Shown: positions 17,903-27,569, counted from the stretch's first letter. The stretch is 64,000 nucleotides of DNA from Asticcacaulis sp. AC466 (GCF_000495815.1 NZ_AWGE01000001.1:372001-436000), one strand, 5' to 3'. Numbers and translations are program-made. Notes: generated from the letters alone by a model not told the origin.

Positions 17903-19039
17903 CTATTTGTGGCTCGTATCCGGACAGCCGGCCTGGCTGCAAACCCCGCTGTCCGACCAGGCGATCAGCCGGACAACCATGTCGCCGGGTTCTGTGCGTG
18001 GGTCGATGTTTATCGACAAGACGTGACCGGCGGTCTTGGCGGTGACTGTTGCAATCTCTTCTCCGAATGGATTGCGAATGACGGCTACGGCCTGACCGGC
18101 CTTTACGTCGTCGCCCAACTTGACCTTGATTTCGGCCCAGCCGCCGCGCGGGCTGGCGAGATCGGTCACCACATTGCCGACAAACGGCGCGGGGTCGCTC
18201 AGGTCCGCTTTGCCGGCCAGCATACCCTTGCCGATCATGACATTACGGATACCGCGTAAGGCGCGTTCGATCATGGGGGTGTCGAATTTTTCAGGCGCAC
18301 CCAATTCATAGGTCACGGCAGGGATGCCCGCCGGATTGAGCATGTTTTCGACCGTTCCTTCGATGCCGGCATCCATGCCGATGACATCGGGGCGCAGCCA
18401 GTCGGCAATCTGGCGCGCCTCTGCGGTCTGGGCGAAGACATAGCCAGGATAGGCGCCGCCGCGCGATTGCGTATGCAGGTCGATGGCGAAATCTGCATTG
18501 CCTATGAAGATGTTGCTCCATAACCGGCCGGCGAAGCGGCTGGCCGGACCGCCATTGTCGGCATTGCCAGGCATTATCCGGTTCAGGTTTTCGCCGTTGG
18601 TACCGATTTCGTCGGAGGTGAAGCCGCGTGTCGAATGCATGAGGCCGGGCGTGTTGAGGCCCGGAACCGCTACAAGCGTACCGGACAGGGTCTTGGGATC
18701 CAGGGTCTGGGCCAGGTGCTGAACCACCGAGATGCCGTTCAGCTCATCACCGTGAATACCAGCGGTTATCAGCATTTTCGGTCCAGGCTTGGCACCTTTC
18801 ACGACGACGACCGGGACGTACCAGCCCTGACCTATGGCATTGTCGGTAACGCGGAACCATAGTTTCGTCACCTGGCCCGCCGGAAGGTCCGAAACATCCA
18901 GTTTGTCGATCACCGCGGCACCGTCGAGCCGGTCGCCGGTATAGACGGTCGCGGCAATGGTCGGCGTGGAGGTCACCAGAGGCAGTGACGTAAATAGGAG
19001 CAGCCCGGCAAGGCCCGTGAAAAAGTGCGATCTCGCCAT
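17903..19039 (-). CDS. exported succinylglutamate desuccinylase/aspartoacylase-family (M14) hydrolase
   Basis: A 378-residue protein with a signal peptide (MARSHFFTGLAGLLLF, cleavage after TIAA). The M14 zinc site is readable: His96 and Glu99 in AGIHGDELNG, and His189 in DLHTQSRGG. The catalytic glutamate is probably in VTYELGAPE. The C-terminal domain with KAGQAVAVIRNPFGEEIATV is the beta-sandwich seen in AstE/AspA relatives. Export sets it apart from cytoplasmic AstE, so the substrate is likely a periplasmic N-acyl compound or peptide. Gap or small overlap separates it from the sulfotransferase and the DUF2059-like gene. Confidence 0.83.
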   Translation of the reverse strand: MARSHFFTGLAGLLLFTSLPLVTSTPTIAATVYTGDRLDGAAVIDKLDVSDLPAGQVTKLWFRVTDNAIGQGWYVPVVVVKGAKPGPKMLITAGIHGDELNGISVVQHLAQTLDPKTLSGTLVAVPGLNTPGLMHSTRGFTSDEIGTNGENLNRIMPGNADNGGPASRFAGRLWSNIFIGNADFAIDLHTQSRGGAYPGYVFAQTAEARQIADWLRPDVIGMDAGIEGTVENMLNPAGIPAVTYELGAPEKFDTPMIERALRGIRNVMIGKGMLAGKADLSDPAPFVGNVVTDLASPRGGWAEIKVKLGDDVKAGQAVAVIRNPFGEEIATVTAKTAGHVLSINIDPRTEPGDMVVRLIAWSDSGVCSQAGCPDTSHK

Positions 19040-19070
19040 AGGCAGTTCAATTCCAGTCTTGTGTATCGGA

Positions 19071-19655
19071 TCAGCTTTTTTGCGTCGACAGCCAGGTGAC
19101 GAAGCGTTCGATAATAGTGGTCGATATGGCTTCCATGTCCGGCTTGACGACATCGAAGTTAGCGCTGCGCGCAAGGAAGTCCAGAATATATTGCTCTTTT
19201 TCGACACTATCGAGGAAGGCGGACTCTTCGGCGGTCATGGTTTTGGGATCGGCGACGCGCGACGGGTCTGCGCCCTGAGCGATGGCGTCTTGAATATACT
19301 TGATTTTCGAAATTTTAAGGATGACCTGAAGCTGCGCCGCCGTCAGGTCGCCTGTGTTGGCGACGGCGAGTTTATGGAGCAGGGCAGGGCGTTGCTCGCC
19401 TATTGTTATCCCTGTAATTTCCGCCAGCTTCAACTTTTGTGCTGAGGTAAAGTTGCTCATGGATGGGGCGTTGATCAGGGCCTGTTGCATGCTCAGTTTC
19501 ATCACATCGACGACACCGAGGTTGGAATAGATCTGCTCGATCGTCTCTATAGCGCCCGCCTCTGCCGTGGTGGCTGCGACGGCAGAGTTTGGCAAGGCGG
19601 CGGACAAAGGCACCAGGTAAAACCAAATAGCTGCCAGCAGAAGTCGAATGGTCAT
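19071..19655 (-). CDS. exported DUF2059-like helical protein (1 of 3)
   Basis: A 194-residue protein with a signal peptide (MTIRLLLAAIWFYLV, cleavage near AVAA). The mature part is nearly all helical, with DLTAAQLQVILKISKIKYIQ resembling the DUF2059 core pattern of Leu-Thr-x-x-Glu/Gln-Leu followed by a helix. The function of DUF2059 is unknown. I chose the ATG at 19655 because it gives a clean signal peptide; an ATG seven codons upstream exists. It is the first of three related exported proteins on this strand, ending 31 bases before the M14 gene, and probably shares an operon with it. Confidence 0.65.
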   Translation of the reverse strand: MTIRLLLAAIWFYLVPLSAALPNSAVAATTAEAGAIETIEQIYSNLGVVDVMKLSMQQALINAPSMSNFTSAQKLKLAEITGITIGEQRPALLHKLAVANTGDLTAAQLQVILKISKIKYIQDAIAQGADPSRVADPKTMTAEESAFLDSVEKEQYILDFLARSANFDVVKPDMEAISTTIIERFVTWLSTQKS

Positions 19656-19702
19656 GATTGGTCTCGGAAAATCCAAATGGATAGAAAAATAGGCTACCCG
19701 GT

Positions 19703-20653
19703 TCAGCGGGTGGATTCGTAAGCCTTGATGATCTGGTATTGCGCCAGCCGGATATCGAGTTCCGCGGCGCTGTCCACCTTGCCGTCATCATGCAAGCGCA
19801 TGTTTGTCAGCTTGCGTTGAGCGTCCGTGTCGTAAGCCGCCAGCAATTGCAACAAATCCGCCTTAGTCAGGTTTTGCGCCTGGATAAGCGCATTCATGCG
19901 GATGATCTTGTCTTCCAGTTCGGTTTGGGCCACGGCGGCGATGGCGGCCAGACGATATTTGTCCGATTCAGACATTTTTGAGAAATCGATGTGGCGAGCC
20001 ACTTCCTGAATAATCAGGCGCATATGAGTCGTGCCGACAAAATGACGGATCAGTGCATCCGTACCATCGATCTTATACACCGCCTGAGCCAGCGCTATCC
20101 GTTCCTCGACGGCCGGGTCGAGCGCGGGCGTGGCGGCGTAGGTGGCGACGGCATCGGCTGTTTTCCGGTCGGATTTCTGGAATGCGGCCACCATGGCTAT
20201 AGCGGTATCATGCACGAAGGCGTTGGTCACAGGGACCGACGGTGCCACACCCTGGCCGGCGGCAAGGCCGTAGGTGATTTCGGCAGGAGTTGATTCGGGG
20301 GCGCCGACATTGAGAATGGCCAGCATGCCTCGGCTGCGCGAAGCGGTCTGAGACGGCACTTCCGATCCAGCGACGGCGAGGCTGGGGGCGGGGGTTACAG
20401 TCGGTGCGGCGCTGGCTGTGACCGGTGCTGGCCCTGCTTGGGTCATGGCCAGCATGACGCCATTGACTATGGCGGCCTGTACATTGGTCGGTGTCCGCGC
20501 CGGCATGACGGGCGATTGCGCCAGATAGGCCGCGACCTTTTTTGACTGCTCCGGCGTCAGCGGCACGCCCGCGGCCTGAGCGGATGGAATACCCGACGCG
20601 ATCGTCGTAGCGGCCATGACGCCCGCAATCAGCGTATGAAAAGAAATCGACAC
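19703..20653 (-). CDS. exported DUF2059-like protein with Pro/Ala/Thr linker (2 of 3)
   Basis: About 316 residues. I chose a GTG start at 20653 because GGGGGA lies seven bases upstream and the frame then opens with a signal peptide ending AQAAG. A first helical segment (LTPEQSKKVAAYLAQSP) is followed by a low-complexity Ala/Pro/Thr/Val linker (about residues 75-110) and a C-terminal helical domain. In that domain NLTKADLLQLLAAYDTDAQRK matches the DUF2059-like pattern seen in its neighbours. Function unknown. It is twice the length of its two paralogues, as if it carried an additional N-terminal module. Confidence 0.6.
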   Translation of the reverse strand: MSISFHTLIAGVMAATTIASGIPSAQAAGVPLTPEQSKKVAAYLAQSPVMPARTPTNVQAAIVNGVMLAMTQAGPAPVTASAAPTVTPAPSLAVAGSEVPSQTASRSRGMLAILNVGAPESTPAEITYGLAAGQGVAPSVPVTNAFVHDTAIAMVAAFQKSDRKTADAVATYAATPALDPAVEERIALAQAVYKIDGTDALIRHFVGTTHMRLIIQEVARHIDFSKMSESDKYRLAAIAAVAQTELEDKIIRMNALIQAQNLTKADLLQLLAAYDTDAQRKLTNMRLHDDGKVDSAAELDIRLAQYQIIKAYESTR

Positions 20654-20708
20654 AGACCTATCCCCCAAAAGTCGTCTATCCGCGCATGCATTTCGTTTAA
20701 TTGGTCGT

Positions 20709-21311
20709 CTAACTGGCCTGCGATGCGGTGAATGTCTTGATGATCCGGATGACCGCCTCGATCATATAGTTTTGCACCTGCGCAGCGGAATCATCCTGCG
20801 ACATGAACTTGCCGGCATTGTATTTGGCGGCGGCAATGGAGGAGTTGGCGGTGATCAATTGCTGAATTTCGTCCAGGCTGAAATTGGGCGCCTGGGCTTC
20901 GGCAATGTGCTCGATCAGGTCGTTTTGGGTCTGAATCAGGATCGTATCGGCGATCTTGTTGTAACGTGCATCCTGTTCCGGCGTCAGGGCGGTCAGGCCG
21001 GCGCGATCTATGACGACCAGCCGCGTCGCGATCTTGGTATTGGTGATGACCTGACGGACGTTGCGCGATACGCCGTTCAATTCCATCAGTTGCTTGTACA
21101 GCTCGATCTTGTGCTGGACCTTGGCGTCTTCGGCGGTGTCGTTCAATTGCGCGACGGCAGAGGTCGCGACGTCACCAGCGGCAATTGCATACTGGTTTGA
21201 CGGCGCAGCGGGCGCGATGTCTTGAGCATTGGCGGATGCGGAAAGCATTGGAAGCGCGATTGCGCCTGTGACGCCAACGAGCACCAAAGCCTTGAAAACC
21301 TGCCTGAACAC
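20709..21311 (-). CDS. exported DUF2059-like helical protein (3 of 3)
   Basis: A 200-residue exported protein. The GTG at 21311 has a strong GCGGAGGGG ribosome site immediately upstream and opens with a signal peptide ending ANAQD. The mature domain contains ALTPEQDARYNKIADTIL and FSLDEIQQLITANSSIAAAK, the latter matching the DUF2059-like pattern of its two downstream neighbours. Function unknown. This is the promoter-proximal gene of the group; a perfect 8-bp inverted repeat lies just upstream (21323-21341), overlapping the ribosome-site region. Confidence 0.65.
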   Translation of the reverse strand: MFRQVFKALVLVGVTGAIALPMLSASANAQDIAPAAPSNQYAIAAGDVATSAVAQLNDTAEDAKVQHKIELYKQLMELNGVSRNVRQVITNTKIATRLVVIDRAGLTALTPEQDARYNKIADTILIQTQNDLIEHIAEAQAPNFSLDEIQQLITANSSIAAAKYNAGKFMSQDDSAAQVQNYMIEAVIRIIKTFTASQAS

Positions 21312-21322
21312 GGCACCCCTCC

Positions 21323-21341
21323 GCTTAATCAAAGATTAAGC
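21323..21341. repeat. perfect inverted repeat upstream of the DUF2059-like group
   Basis: GCTTAATC-AAA-GATTAAGC: 8-bp arms around a 3-base centre, 12 bases before the start of the gene at 21311. It may be an operator or an RNA hairpin near the ribosome site. It has no T-run on either side and so is not an obvious terminator. Confidence 0.45.
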
Positions 21342-21459
21342 ATCAAGATTAACGCTAAAAGACGCACCGTGGCAATGGGGGAATACCTGAAAGGCGAACG
21401 GGCCACCAATCGCCGGCCCGGGTGTGGCTTTAGAGTTGCGCAGTTTTAGCGCTCTCTGG

Positions 21460-24339
21460 TCAGACCAGGGTGCCGTGGCAATGCTTGAACTTGCGGCCGG
21501 AGCCGCAAGGGCACGGACCGTTGCGCGACGTTTGTTCCCAGCCGGTAGGCAGGGCCGACGGCGGCAGGTTGGCACGCTGTTCTTCGGTCAGGTCGTCGGT
21601 CAGTTGGGCGGCGCGTTCGTTCAGGCCAGTGAGCGGATCGAGATGCACTTCCTGGAACTGGCGGCGTTGTTGCGGCAGGGACGGGGCGACCGGCTCCGGC
21701 GCGAACTCTTCGGCCGGTTGTTCGAAGCGGATTTCCATCGTCATCAGCCAGCGGGTGACCGAGTGACGCAGATTGATCAGCAAGGTTTCGAACAGGGTGA
21801 AGGCTTCGGTCTTGTACTCGTTCAGCGGGTCGCGCTGGCCGTAGCCCCGCAGGCCGATGACGGCGCGCAGGTGATCGAGGTGCATCAGGTGTTCACGCCA
21901 GTGCATGTCGATCATTTGCAGCAGGAATTGCTTTTCAAGCGCCTTCATCTGCTCAGGGCCGAGCAGGCGCAGGCGCTCTTCCATCTTTTCTTCGGCCAGC
22001 TTCTGGATACGCTCTTCGAATTCCTCGTTGGCGATGCCTTCTTCCTGCGCCCAGTCTTCCAGCGGCAGGTCGAGGCCGGTCAGGCCGAGAATCTGTTCCT
22101 TAAGGCCCGCAATGTCCCATTTTTCGGCATAGGCCTTAGGCGGCATATGACGTTCGACCAGATCGTGAATGGTGTCGGTGCGGAACTCGCCGATCAGTTC
22201 CGACAGATCGTCGGAATCCATGAAGTCCTGGCGCTGCTCGAAGACGGCCTTGCGCTGGTCATTGACCACGTCGTCGTATTTGAGCAGGTTTTTGCGCATT
22301 TCGTAGTTGCGTTGTTCCACGCGCTTTTGCGCGGTGGCGATAGCGCCGTTCAAAAGCTTGTGCGTAATCGCTTCGCCTTCTTCGACCCCCAGCGACTTCA
22401 TCATCGCATTGAGGCGGTCGCCCGCGAAGATACGCATGAGGTCGTCTTCGCACGACAGGAAGAATTTCGACCGGCCTGGGTCACCCTGACGGCCGGTACG
22501 GCCGCGCAGCTGGTTGTCGATACGGCGGCTTTCGTGGCGTTCGGTGCCGAGGACGAACAGACCGCCCAGTTCCAGCGCCTTTTGCTTCAGGCCGGCGACC
22601 TGGGTTTCGATTTCGGCCTTCTTGGCAAGAATCTGGTCGGGCGAAACGGTAACACCCGCAGCGTCCTGTTCCGACAGCCACTTCTGGACGCGCATATCGA
22701 CATTGCCACCGAGCTGAATGTCGGTGCCGCGACCGGCCATGTTGGTGGCGATGGTAACGGCGCCAGGAATGCCGGCGTCGGCGACGATTTCAGATTCCTG
22801 TTCGTGGAAGCGTGCGTTCAGAACATTATGCGGCACACCCTTGCCCGACTTCCAGACGATGTCATAGGCGTCTTCGCCGGCCTTAAGGACTTCCTTCTTG
22901 TCGGCATTGGCGAAGGCGGGCTTCAGCGTGCGCGACTGTTCGACCTTGTAGCTGTAGTTGTTGAGGAAGGTCGAAATCTCTTCCGACTTTTCGATCGAAG
23001 CCGTGCCGACCAGAATAGGTTGGCCCTTGACGTAGCAATAGGCGACCTGGGCCGCGATGGCGGCGTATTTTTCCTGCTCCGTGCGGTAGACTTCGTCGTC
23101 ATCGTCGATACGCTGGATCGGGCGGTTGGTCGGAATTTCAAGCACGTCCATCTTGTAGATGTCGCCGAATTCCTGTGCTTCGGTGGCTGCCGTGCCGGTC
23201 ATGCCGGACAACTTGCCATACATGCGGAAATAGTTCTGGATCGTCACCGAGGCTAGGGTTTGGTTTTCCGGCTGGATATCGACGTGCTCCTTGGCTTCGA
23301 TCGCCTGGTGAAGGCCTTCGGACAAGCGGCGCCCGGTCATCATGCGGCCGGTGAATTCGTCGATCAGGATGACTTCGCCGTCCTTGACGATGTAGTCCTT
23401 GTTCAGCGTGTACAGCGTATTGGCGCGCAAGGCCTGGTTGGCGTGGTGGACCAGCGAGATGTTGATCGGATCATAGAGACCGGCCGAATCTTCGGCCAGG
23501 TGGCCGCCCGCCTCGAGCATTTCTTCGAGACGCTCGGACCCGAGTTCCGACAGGAGCACCTGACGCTGCTTTTCGTCCAGTTCGAAGGTATCCGGGTCCT
23601 TGATGAGGTCCAGGATGGTGGCGTTGAGAATCTTGTATAGCTCCGACCGGTCTTCGGTGGGGCCGGAGATGATCAAGGGCGTACGGGCTTCGTCGATCAG
23701 GATCGAATCGACTTCGTCGACGATCGCGAAATTGTGGCCGCGCTGAACCATTTCATTGGTCGAATAGGTCAGGTTGTCGCGCAGATAGTCAAAACCGAAT
23801 TCGTTGTTGGTGCCATAGGTGACGTCGGCGGCGTAGGCCTGCTTGCGCTGGGTCTGGTTGAGGCCCTGAACGATGACGCCCGTGGTCAGGCCGAGGAAAC
23901 GATAAACGCGGCCCATCCAGTCGGCGTCGCGCTTGGCCAGGTAGTCGTTGACCGTGATCAGGTGCACGCCATTGCCGGTCAGGGCGTTGAGGTAGACTGG
24001 CGCGGTGGCGACCAGGGTCTTGCCTTCGCCGGTACGCATTTCGGCGATGCCGCCCTTGTGCAGGATCATGCCGCCGACCAGCTGGACGTCGTAATGCCGT
24101 TGACCGATGGCGCGCCAGGCGGCTTCGCGCACGACACCAAAGGCTTCGTCCATCAACGAATCAAGCGTGGCGCCCTTGGCTAGGCGTTCGCGGAACAGAA
24201 CGGTCTGATGTCTCAGTTCCTCATCGCTCATCGCCTTGTACTTCGGCTCGAGCGTAGTGATGCGCGCTGCGCGCGCAATCATCGACTTGACTTTGCGGTC
24301 GTTGGACGACCCGAACAGCATTTTGGCAAGAGCCAGCAT
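21460..24339 (-). CDS. secA: preprotein translocase ATPase SecA
   Basis: SecA drives export of unfolded preproteins through SecYEG. The 959-residue protein begins [18 protein letters not shown], with AAGG six bases upstream of the ATG at 24339. It shows the DEAD-motor motifs ([11 protein letters not shown], Walker [16 protein letters not shown], Walker B), [10 protein letters not shown] and [14 protein letters not shown] of the second motor domain, and the C-terminal SEC-C zinc site [14 protein letters not shown] that binds SecB and lipids. It is adjacent to a cluster of exported proteins and divergent from a parvulin lipoprotein, both fitting an export theme, though secA itself is essential housekeeping. 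Confidence 0.98.
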   Translation of the reverse strand: MLALAKMLFGSSNDRKVKSMIARAARITTLEPKYKAMSDEELRHQTVLFRERLAKGATLDSLMDEAFGVVREAAWRAIGQRHYDVQLVGGMILHKGGIAEMRTGEGKTLVATAPVYLNALTGNGVHLITVNDYLAKRDADWMGRVYRFLGLTTGVIVQGLNQTQRKQAYAADVTYGTNNEFGFDYLRDNLTYSTNEMVQRGHNFAIVDEVDSILIDEARTPLIISGPTEDRSELYKILNATILDLIKDPDTFELDEKQRQVLLSELGSERLEEMLEAGGHLAEDSAGLYDPINISLVHHANQALRANTLYTLNKDYIVKDGEVILIDEFTGRMMTGRRLSEGLHQAIEAKEHVDIQPENQTLASVTIQNYFRMYGKLSGMTGTAATEAQEFGDIYKMDVLEIPTNRPIQRIDDDDEVYRTEQEKYAAIAAQVAYCYVKGQPILVGTASIEKSEEISTFLNNYSYKVEQSRTLKPAFANADKKEVLKAGEDAYDIVWKSGKGVPHNVLNARFHEQESEIVADAGIPGAVTIATNMAGRGTDIQLGGNVDMRVQKWLSEQDAAGVTVSPDQILAKKAEIETQVAGLKQKALELGGLFVLGTERHESRRIDNQLRGRTGRQGDPGRSKFFLSCEDDLMRIFAGDRLNAMMKSLGVEEGEAITHKLLNGAIATAQKRVEQRNYEMRKNLLKYDDVVNDQRKAVFEQRQDFMDSDDLSELIGEFRTDTIHDLVERHMPPKAYAEKWDIAGLKEQILGLTGLDLPLEDWAQEEGIANEEFEERIQKLAEEKMEERLRLLGPEQMKALEKQFLLQMIDMHWREHLMHLDHLRAVIGLRGYGQRDPLNEYKTEAFTLFETLLINLRHSVTRWLMTMEIRFEQPAEEFAPEPVAPSLPQQRRQFQEVHLDPLTGLNERAAQLTDDLTEEQRANLPPSALPTGWEQTSRNGPCPCGSGRKFKHCHGTLV

Positions 24340-24614
24340 GAGAAACCTTAACTGATTGTCGTAACAGTCCAGCCGGCCCAATCTGGCCAAATTAGCCTGT
24401 CAGCTGTAGAGAGTTGCGAAAAAAGGCGTGAAATCCGTTTTATTTATCTGTTGTATTCGTAACGTGACGGAAACGAGTTACAGGTGAAAATAAGGGCGGA
24501 CTTGCGCTTTTCAAGCACGGGCACTGACTTAAGCGGCTGGATAGTGTATGTCAATGTGGCTTAAGGTTCGCGGATGGTATGCCGGTCGGGGACTGGTTGT
24601 GTGGGGACAATGTC

Positions 24615-25640
24615 ATGATTAAGCCAACGGGTCACTTTAAGCGATCGGGTTTTGGGGGAGCGGCGATCTTACTGCTGTTGATCGCCCTAACGATGACGGT
24701 AGCCGCCTGTAACAAGGGACCTGTGAGCAATGAAAGCCCGCCCGAACCTGGTGATGTCGCCGTGGCGCGAATCGACGGGGAAACCATCTGGACCTCTGAT
24801 GTGCGCGCCGAAGCGATCGCCCAGGGGCAGATCGGTCCAGGCGAACCGCTGGATGTCACGTCGGATCTGTTTTCGCGGACCCTGGAAGAAGTGATCGACC
24901 AGCGCCTGCTGGCGGCGGCGGCCACCAACCGGGGGCTTGAGAAATCAACAACGGCACAGCGCCGCTTGCGCGCCGCACATGACCGGATTCTGGGCGACAT
25001 GCTGGTGGAAAACAGCATCGACCGCGATATCGACGAAAAAACGGTCAAGGAACATTACGACGAGCAGGTGAAGTTGTCCAAGCAGTCCGAGGAAATCCGG
25101 ACGCGCATGATCCTGCTGCGCACCCGCCCGGAAGCCGAAGCGGCGCTGAAGCAGATTCAGGCGGGGTCGTTGTTCGAAGCGATGGCGATGGAAAAATCTA
25201 TCGACCAGGGCACGCGTTTCAATGGCGGGGACATGGGCTATTTCACCACTGACATTATGCCTCAGGCCTATAAGGGCGTGCTGACGACTGCCAAGGTCGG
25301 CGATACGGTCGGTCCGGTTCAGGTGGAAGGCGGCTGGGCGATCCTACGGGTCGAAGACCGTCGCCCGGAACAAATGCCTACACTCGAAGAAGAGCGCCCG
25401 ATCATCATGCGTTACCTGATCTACAACCAGGTTGCCGGTATGCTCAATGGTTTGCGCAAGAAGGCCAAGGTGGAATTCCTCATTCCCAAGCCCGTCAAGA
25501 CCAGTCCGGAACCGGCGGCCGCGTCGGCGGCCGAAGGGGCGGCATCACCCGCCACGGCAGAAGCGTCCCAGTCGGCTTCGGCCAGCGTGTCGGCGTCTGC
25601 ATCGAGCGCTGCGCCGGCCAAGAAGGGGCAAAAGACCTGA
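24615..25640 (+). CDS. parvulin-type peptidyl-prolyl isomerase lipoprotein
   Basis: A 341-residue lipoprotein: the signal peptide ends in the lipobox VAAC (Cys at about residue 32). The N-terminal domain with VARIDGETIWTSDVRAEAIA and VIDQRLLAAAATNRGLEKS is SurA/PrsA-like. The parvulin (PpiC) domain lies at about 165-255, with IRTRMILLRT, GGDMGYFTTDIMPQAY and VGPVQVEGGWAILRVEDRR. The C-terminal tail is Ala/Ser-rich. It probably assists folding of exported proteins at the periplasmic face. The ATG at 24615 has GGGGA upstream. Divergent from secA. Confidence 0.88.
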   Translation: MIKPTGHFKRSGFGGAAILLLLIALTMTVAACNKGPVSNESPPEPGDVAVARIDGETIWTSDVRAEAIAQGQIGPGEPLDVTSDLFSRTLEEVIDQRLLAAAATNRGLEKSTTAQRRLRAAHDRILGDMLVENSIDRDIDEKTVKEHYDEQVKLSKQSEEIRTRMILLRTRPEAEAALKQIQAGSLFEAMAMEKSIDQGTRFNGGDMGYFTTDIMPQAYKGVLTTAKVGDTVGPVQVEGGWAILRVEDRRPEQMPTLEEERPIIMRYLIYNQVAGMLNGLRKKAKVEFLIPKPVKTSPEPAAASAAEGAASPATAEASQSASASVSASASSAAPAKKGQKT

Positions 25641-25655
25641 GCGGTCTTTAAGTTA

Positions 25656-25793
25656 TCAGATCAGCGCTTCTGCGCGCGGTTCGACCGGTGCCGGCTTGGC
25701 TGTTTCGACCGTAAAGGAGTCGGCGGTGGGCAGGGCGTGCGCCTTGGCCCAGGCCACGATCAGGCGAACGATAAAGGTCTTTATGGTTGTCAT
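25656..25793 (-). CDS. small hypothetical protein (45 residues)
   Basis: A short frame beginning MTTIKTFIVRLIVAWAKAHAL, an amphipathic or weakly hydrophobic helix, followed by a polar Pro/Glu/Ala tail. It is convergent with the parvulin gene. An AAGGA stretch lies about 14 bases upstream, inside the intergenic space after the 24-residue ORF. The frame, position and pairing with the next small ORF argue for a real gene, but no family is recognised. Confidence 0.35.
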   Translation of the reverse strand: MTTIKTFIVRLIVAWAKAHALPTADSFTVETAKPAPVEPRAEALI

Positions 25794-25810
25794 GTGCTTT
25801 ACTCGCGTCC

Positions 25811-25885
25811 TTAATTCTTTGCCGCGCCGGGCGCGAATCCGAACGAAACCAGAGCCATCAGCATGGCCTCGATATATTTGTTCAT
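25811..25885 (-). CDS. very small hypothetical peptide (24 residues)
   Basis: ATG at 25885 to TAA at 25811 encodes 24 residues (MNKYIEAMLMALVSFGFAPG and four more). Its middle is hydrophobic. It lies 17 bases upstream of the 45-residue ORF on the same strand, so the pair could be a two-peptide transcript or a leader with its gene. The ribosome site is weak (GAG about 11 bases upstream). Coding status is uncertain. Confidence 0.25.
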   Translation of the reverse strand: MNKYIEAMLMALVSFGFAPGAAKN

Positions 25886-26099
25886 GTCTTAAACTCATAC
25901 AATTCTAAATGACAGCGTTGTCATAACATATTTCGCACCTGCGAAAAAGAGCTCGGACGATCACAATTGGAATTATCGTTTGTAACGGTTTGTGTCGTCG
26001 TCAAATGGCCGCCGTTTTAGCTATGGTATCCTGAGGCACACTCTGTTAAGGCCAAAATCTGTACCGCCCGCTATCTGCCCGTATTAAGGAGCCGCGCCC

Positions 26100-27569
26100 G
26101 TGACCCAGCCGCCCGCCTCGAAGACCCCATCCGCCAGCCGCCCGACCAAGCGAGCCGCCGAAGGTCTTGCTGGTGGATTGGCCGGTGGTCTTGAACGCGC
26201 GCTCGATCCCCTGACCAGCGCCGTAAAACGCGCCGTTCAGACCGGTGCCGACGCCGTCGCCAACCTGACCCAGGCCCCCGGGGGGGAAGCGGAGCCGGCG
26301 GCGAAACCAAAGGCGGCCGCACCGGGCAAGCCCGGCTTGGCCGTGTCGCCCCTGGCTGTCGCCTTGCCAGACATGCCGCCGGTCGGCGGTGTGCAATTGT
26401 CGACCACTCAGTCCGGGTTCTACAAGCACGATCGCAAGGACACCTTGCTGATGAAATTTGCCGAGGGCACGACCTGCGCCGGGGTGTTTACGCGCCACAC
26501 CATCGGGTCGGCTCCGGTTGACTGGTGCAAGAAGCAGCTTGAAGCCAATGAGGGGCAGGATGTTCGCGCTCTTGTCTGCAATGCCGGCTGCGCCAACGCC
26601 TTTACGGGCAAGCTGGGCGCCGATGCTGCCCGCCGCACAGCCTCTGCACTCAGCCGCCGCATCGATTGCCGTCAACGCGACATCATGCTGGCCTCGACCG
26701 GCGTGATCGGCGTGGTGCTTGATGACGCCAAGATTGCTGCCCGCCTGTTCGACCTGGAAAAGGACCTGCGCGCCGATGCCTGGGCTGACGCGGCCGCCAC
26801 TATCATGACGACCGATACCTTCCCTAAGGGGGCTCATGAAACGGCGGTGATTGACGGCGTAACCGTGCGCATCAACGGCATCGCCAAGGGATCAGGCATG
26901 ATCGCGCCTGATATGGCGACCATGCTGGCCTTCATTGCCACCGATGCTACCCTGTCGCCGGGTGTTCTGCAAAGCTTGCTGGCCCTGTTTACACGCACCA
27001 CCTTCAACTCCGTGACGGTCGACGGTGACACCTCGACCAACGACACCTGCCTGCTTTTTGCCACTGGCGCTGCCGGTGCGCCCAAGATCAGCCGGGCAGG
27101 CGACAAGCGCCTCGCCGATTTCAAGGCCAAGCTGGAAAAGGTCATGCATAGCCTGGCGACGCAACTGATCCGTGACGGCGAGGGCGCGACCAAGTTCGTA
27201 AAGGTCAATGTCACCGGCGCGTCTTCGCCGGCGTCGGCGCGCAAGATCGCCAAGTCGATTGCAGAAAGCCCTCTGGTCAAGACGGCCTTTGCCGGCGAAG
27301 ACGCCAACTGGGGCCGTATCGTCATGGCGGTGGGCAAGACCGAGGAGCCGGTGGACCGGGACCGGATCAGCATCCGGTTCGGCGATCTGGTCGCGGCGGA
27401 AAATGGCGCCGTGTCGCGGACCTATGATGAAGCGGCGATGAGCGCCTACATGAAGAACGCCGAACTTGAAGTCAGCGTCGATGTCGGTGTCGGTCGCGCC
27501 CTGGCGCACGTCTATACCTGCGACCTGACGCATGGCTATATCAGCATCAACGGCGATTACCGAAGCTAG
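26100..27569 (+). CDS. argJ: bifunctional glutamate N-acetyltransferase / amino-acid acetyltransferase, extended N-terminus
   Basis: ArgJ recycles the acetyl group between N-acetylornithine and glutamate in arginine synthesis. The precursor self-cleaves between Ala and Thr; here Thr274 in APDMATMLAFIATDA is the predicted nucleophile. Other motifs: TRHTIGSAPVDWCKK, ASTGVIGVVLDD, NSVTVDGDTSTNDT, GEDANWGRIVMAVGK and the conserved end DLTHGYISINGDYRS. At 489 residues it is about 80 longer than usual because of an Ala/Pro/Lys-rich N-terminal stretch (1-83). The start is a GTG at 26100; an internal start near VQLSTTQSGF cannot be excluded, but no ATG occurs before residue 92. Confidence 0.94.
   Translation: MTQPPASKTPSASRPTKRAAEGLAGGLAGGLERALDPLTSAVKRAVQTGADAVANLTQAPGGEAEPAAKPKAAAPGKPGLAVSPLAVALPDMPPVGGVQLSTTQSGFYKHDRKDTLLMKFAEGTTCAGVFTRHTIGSAPVDWCKKQLEANEGQDVRALVCNAGCANAFTGKLGADAARRTASALSRRIDCRQRDIMLASTGVIGVVLDDAKIAARLFDLEKDLRADAWADAAATIMTTDTFPKGAHETAVIDGVTVRINGIAKGSGMIAPDMATMLAFIATDATLSPGVLQSLLALFTRTTFNSVTVDGDTSTNDTCLLFATGAAGAPKISRAGDKRLADFKAKLEKVMHSLATQLIRDGEGATKFVKVNVTGASSPASARKIAKSIAESPLVKTAFAGEDANWGRIVMAVGKTEEPVDRDRISIRFGDLVAAENGAVSRTYDEAAMSAYMKNAELEVSVDVGVGRALAHVYTCDLTHGYISINGDYRS

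Noticed and set aside
21424-23256. 610-codon plus-strand open frame opposite secA
   Set aside because: secA on the minus strand is complete and conserved over its whole length. The opposite frame has no ribosome site and no recognisable domain.
26046-26837. Minus-strand 263-codon frame opposite the argJ N-terminus
   Set aside because: Considered as an explanation for the long ArgJ extension, but it shows no domain or ribosome site and overlaps the conserved ArgJ region as well.
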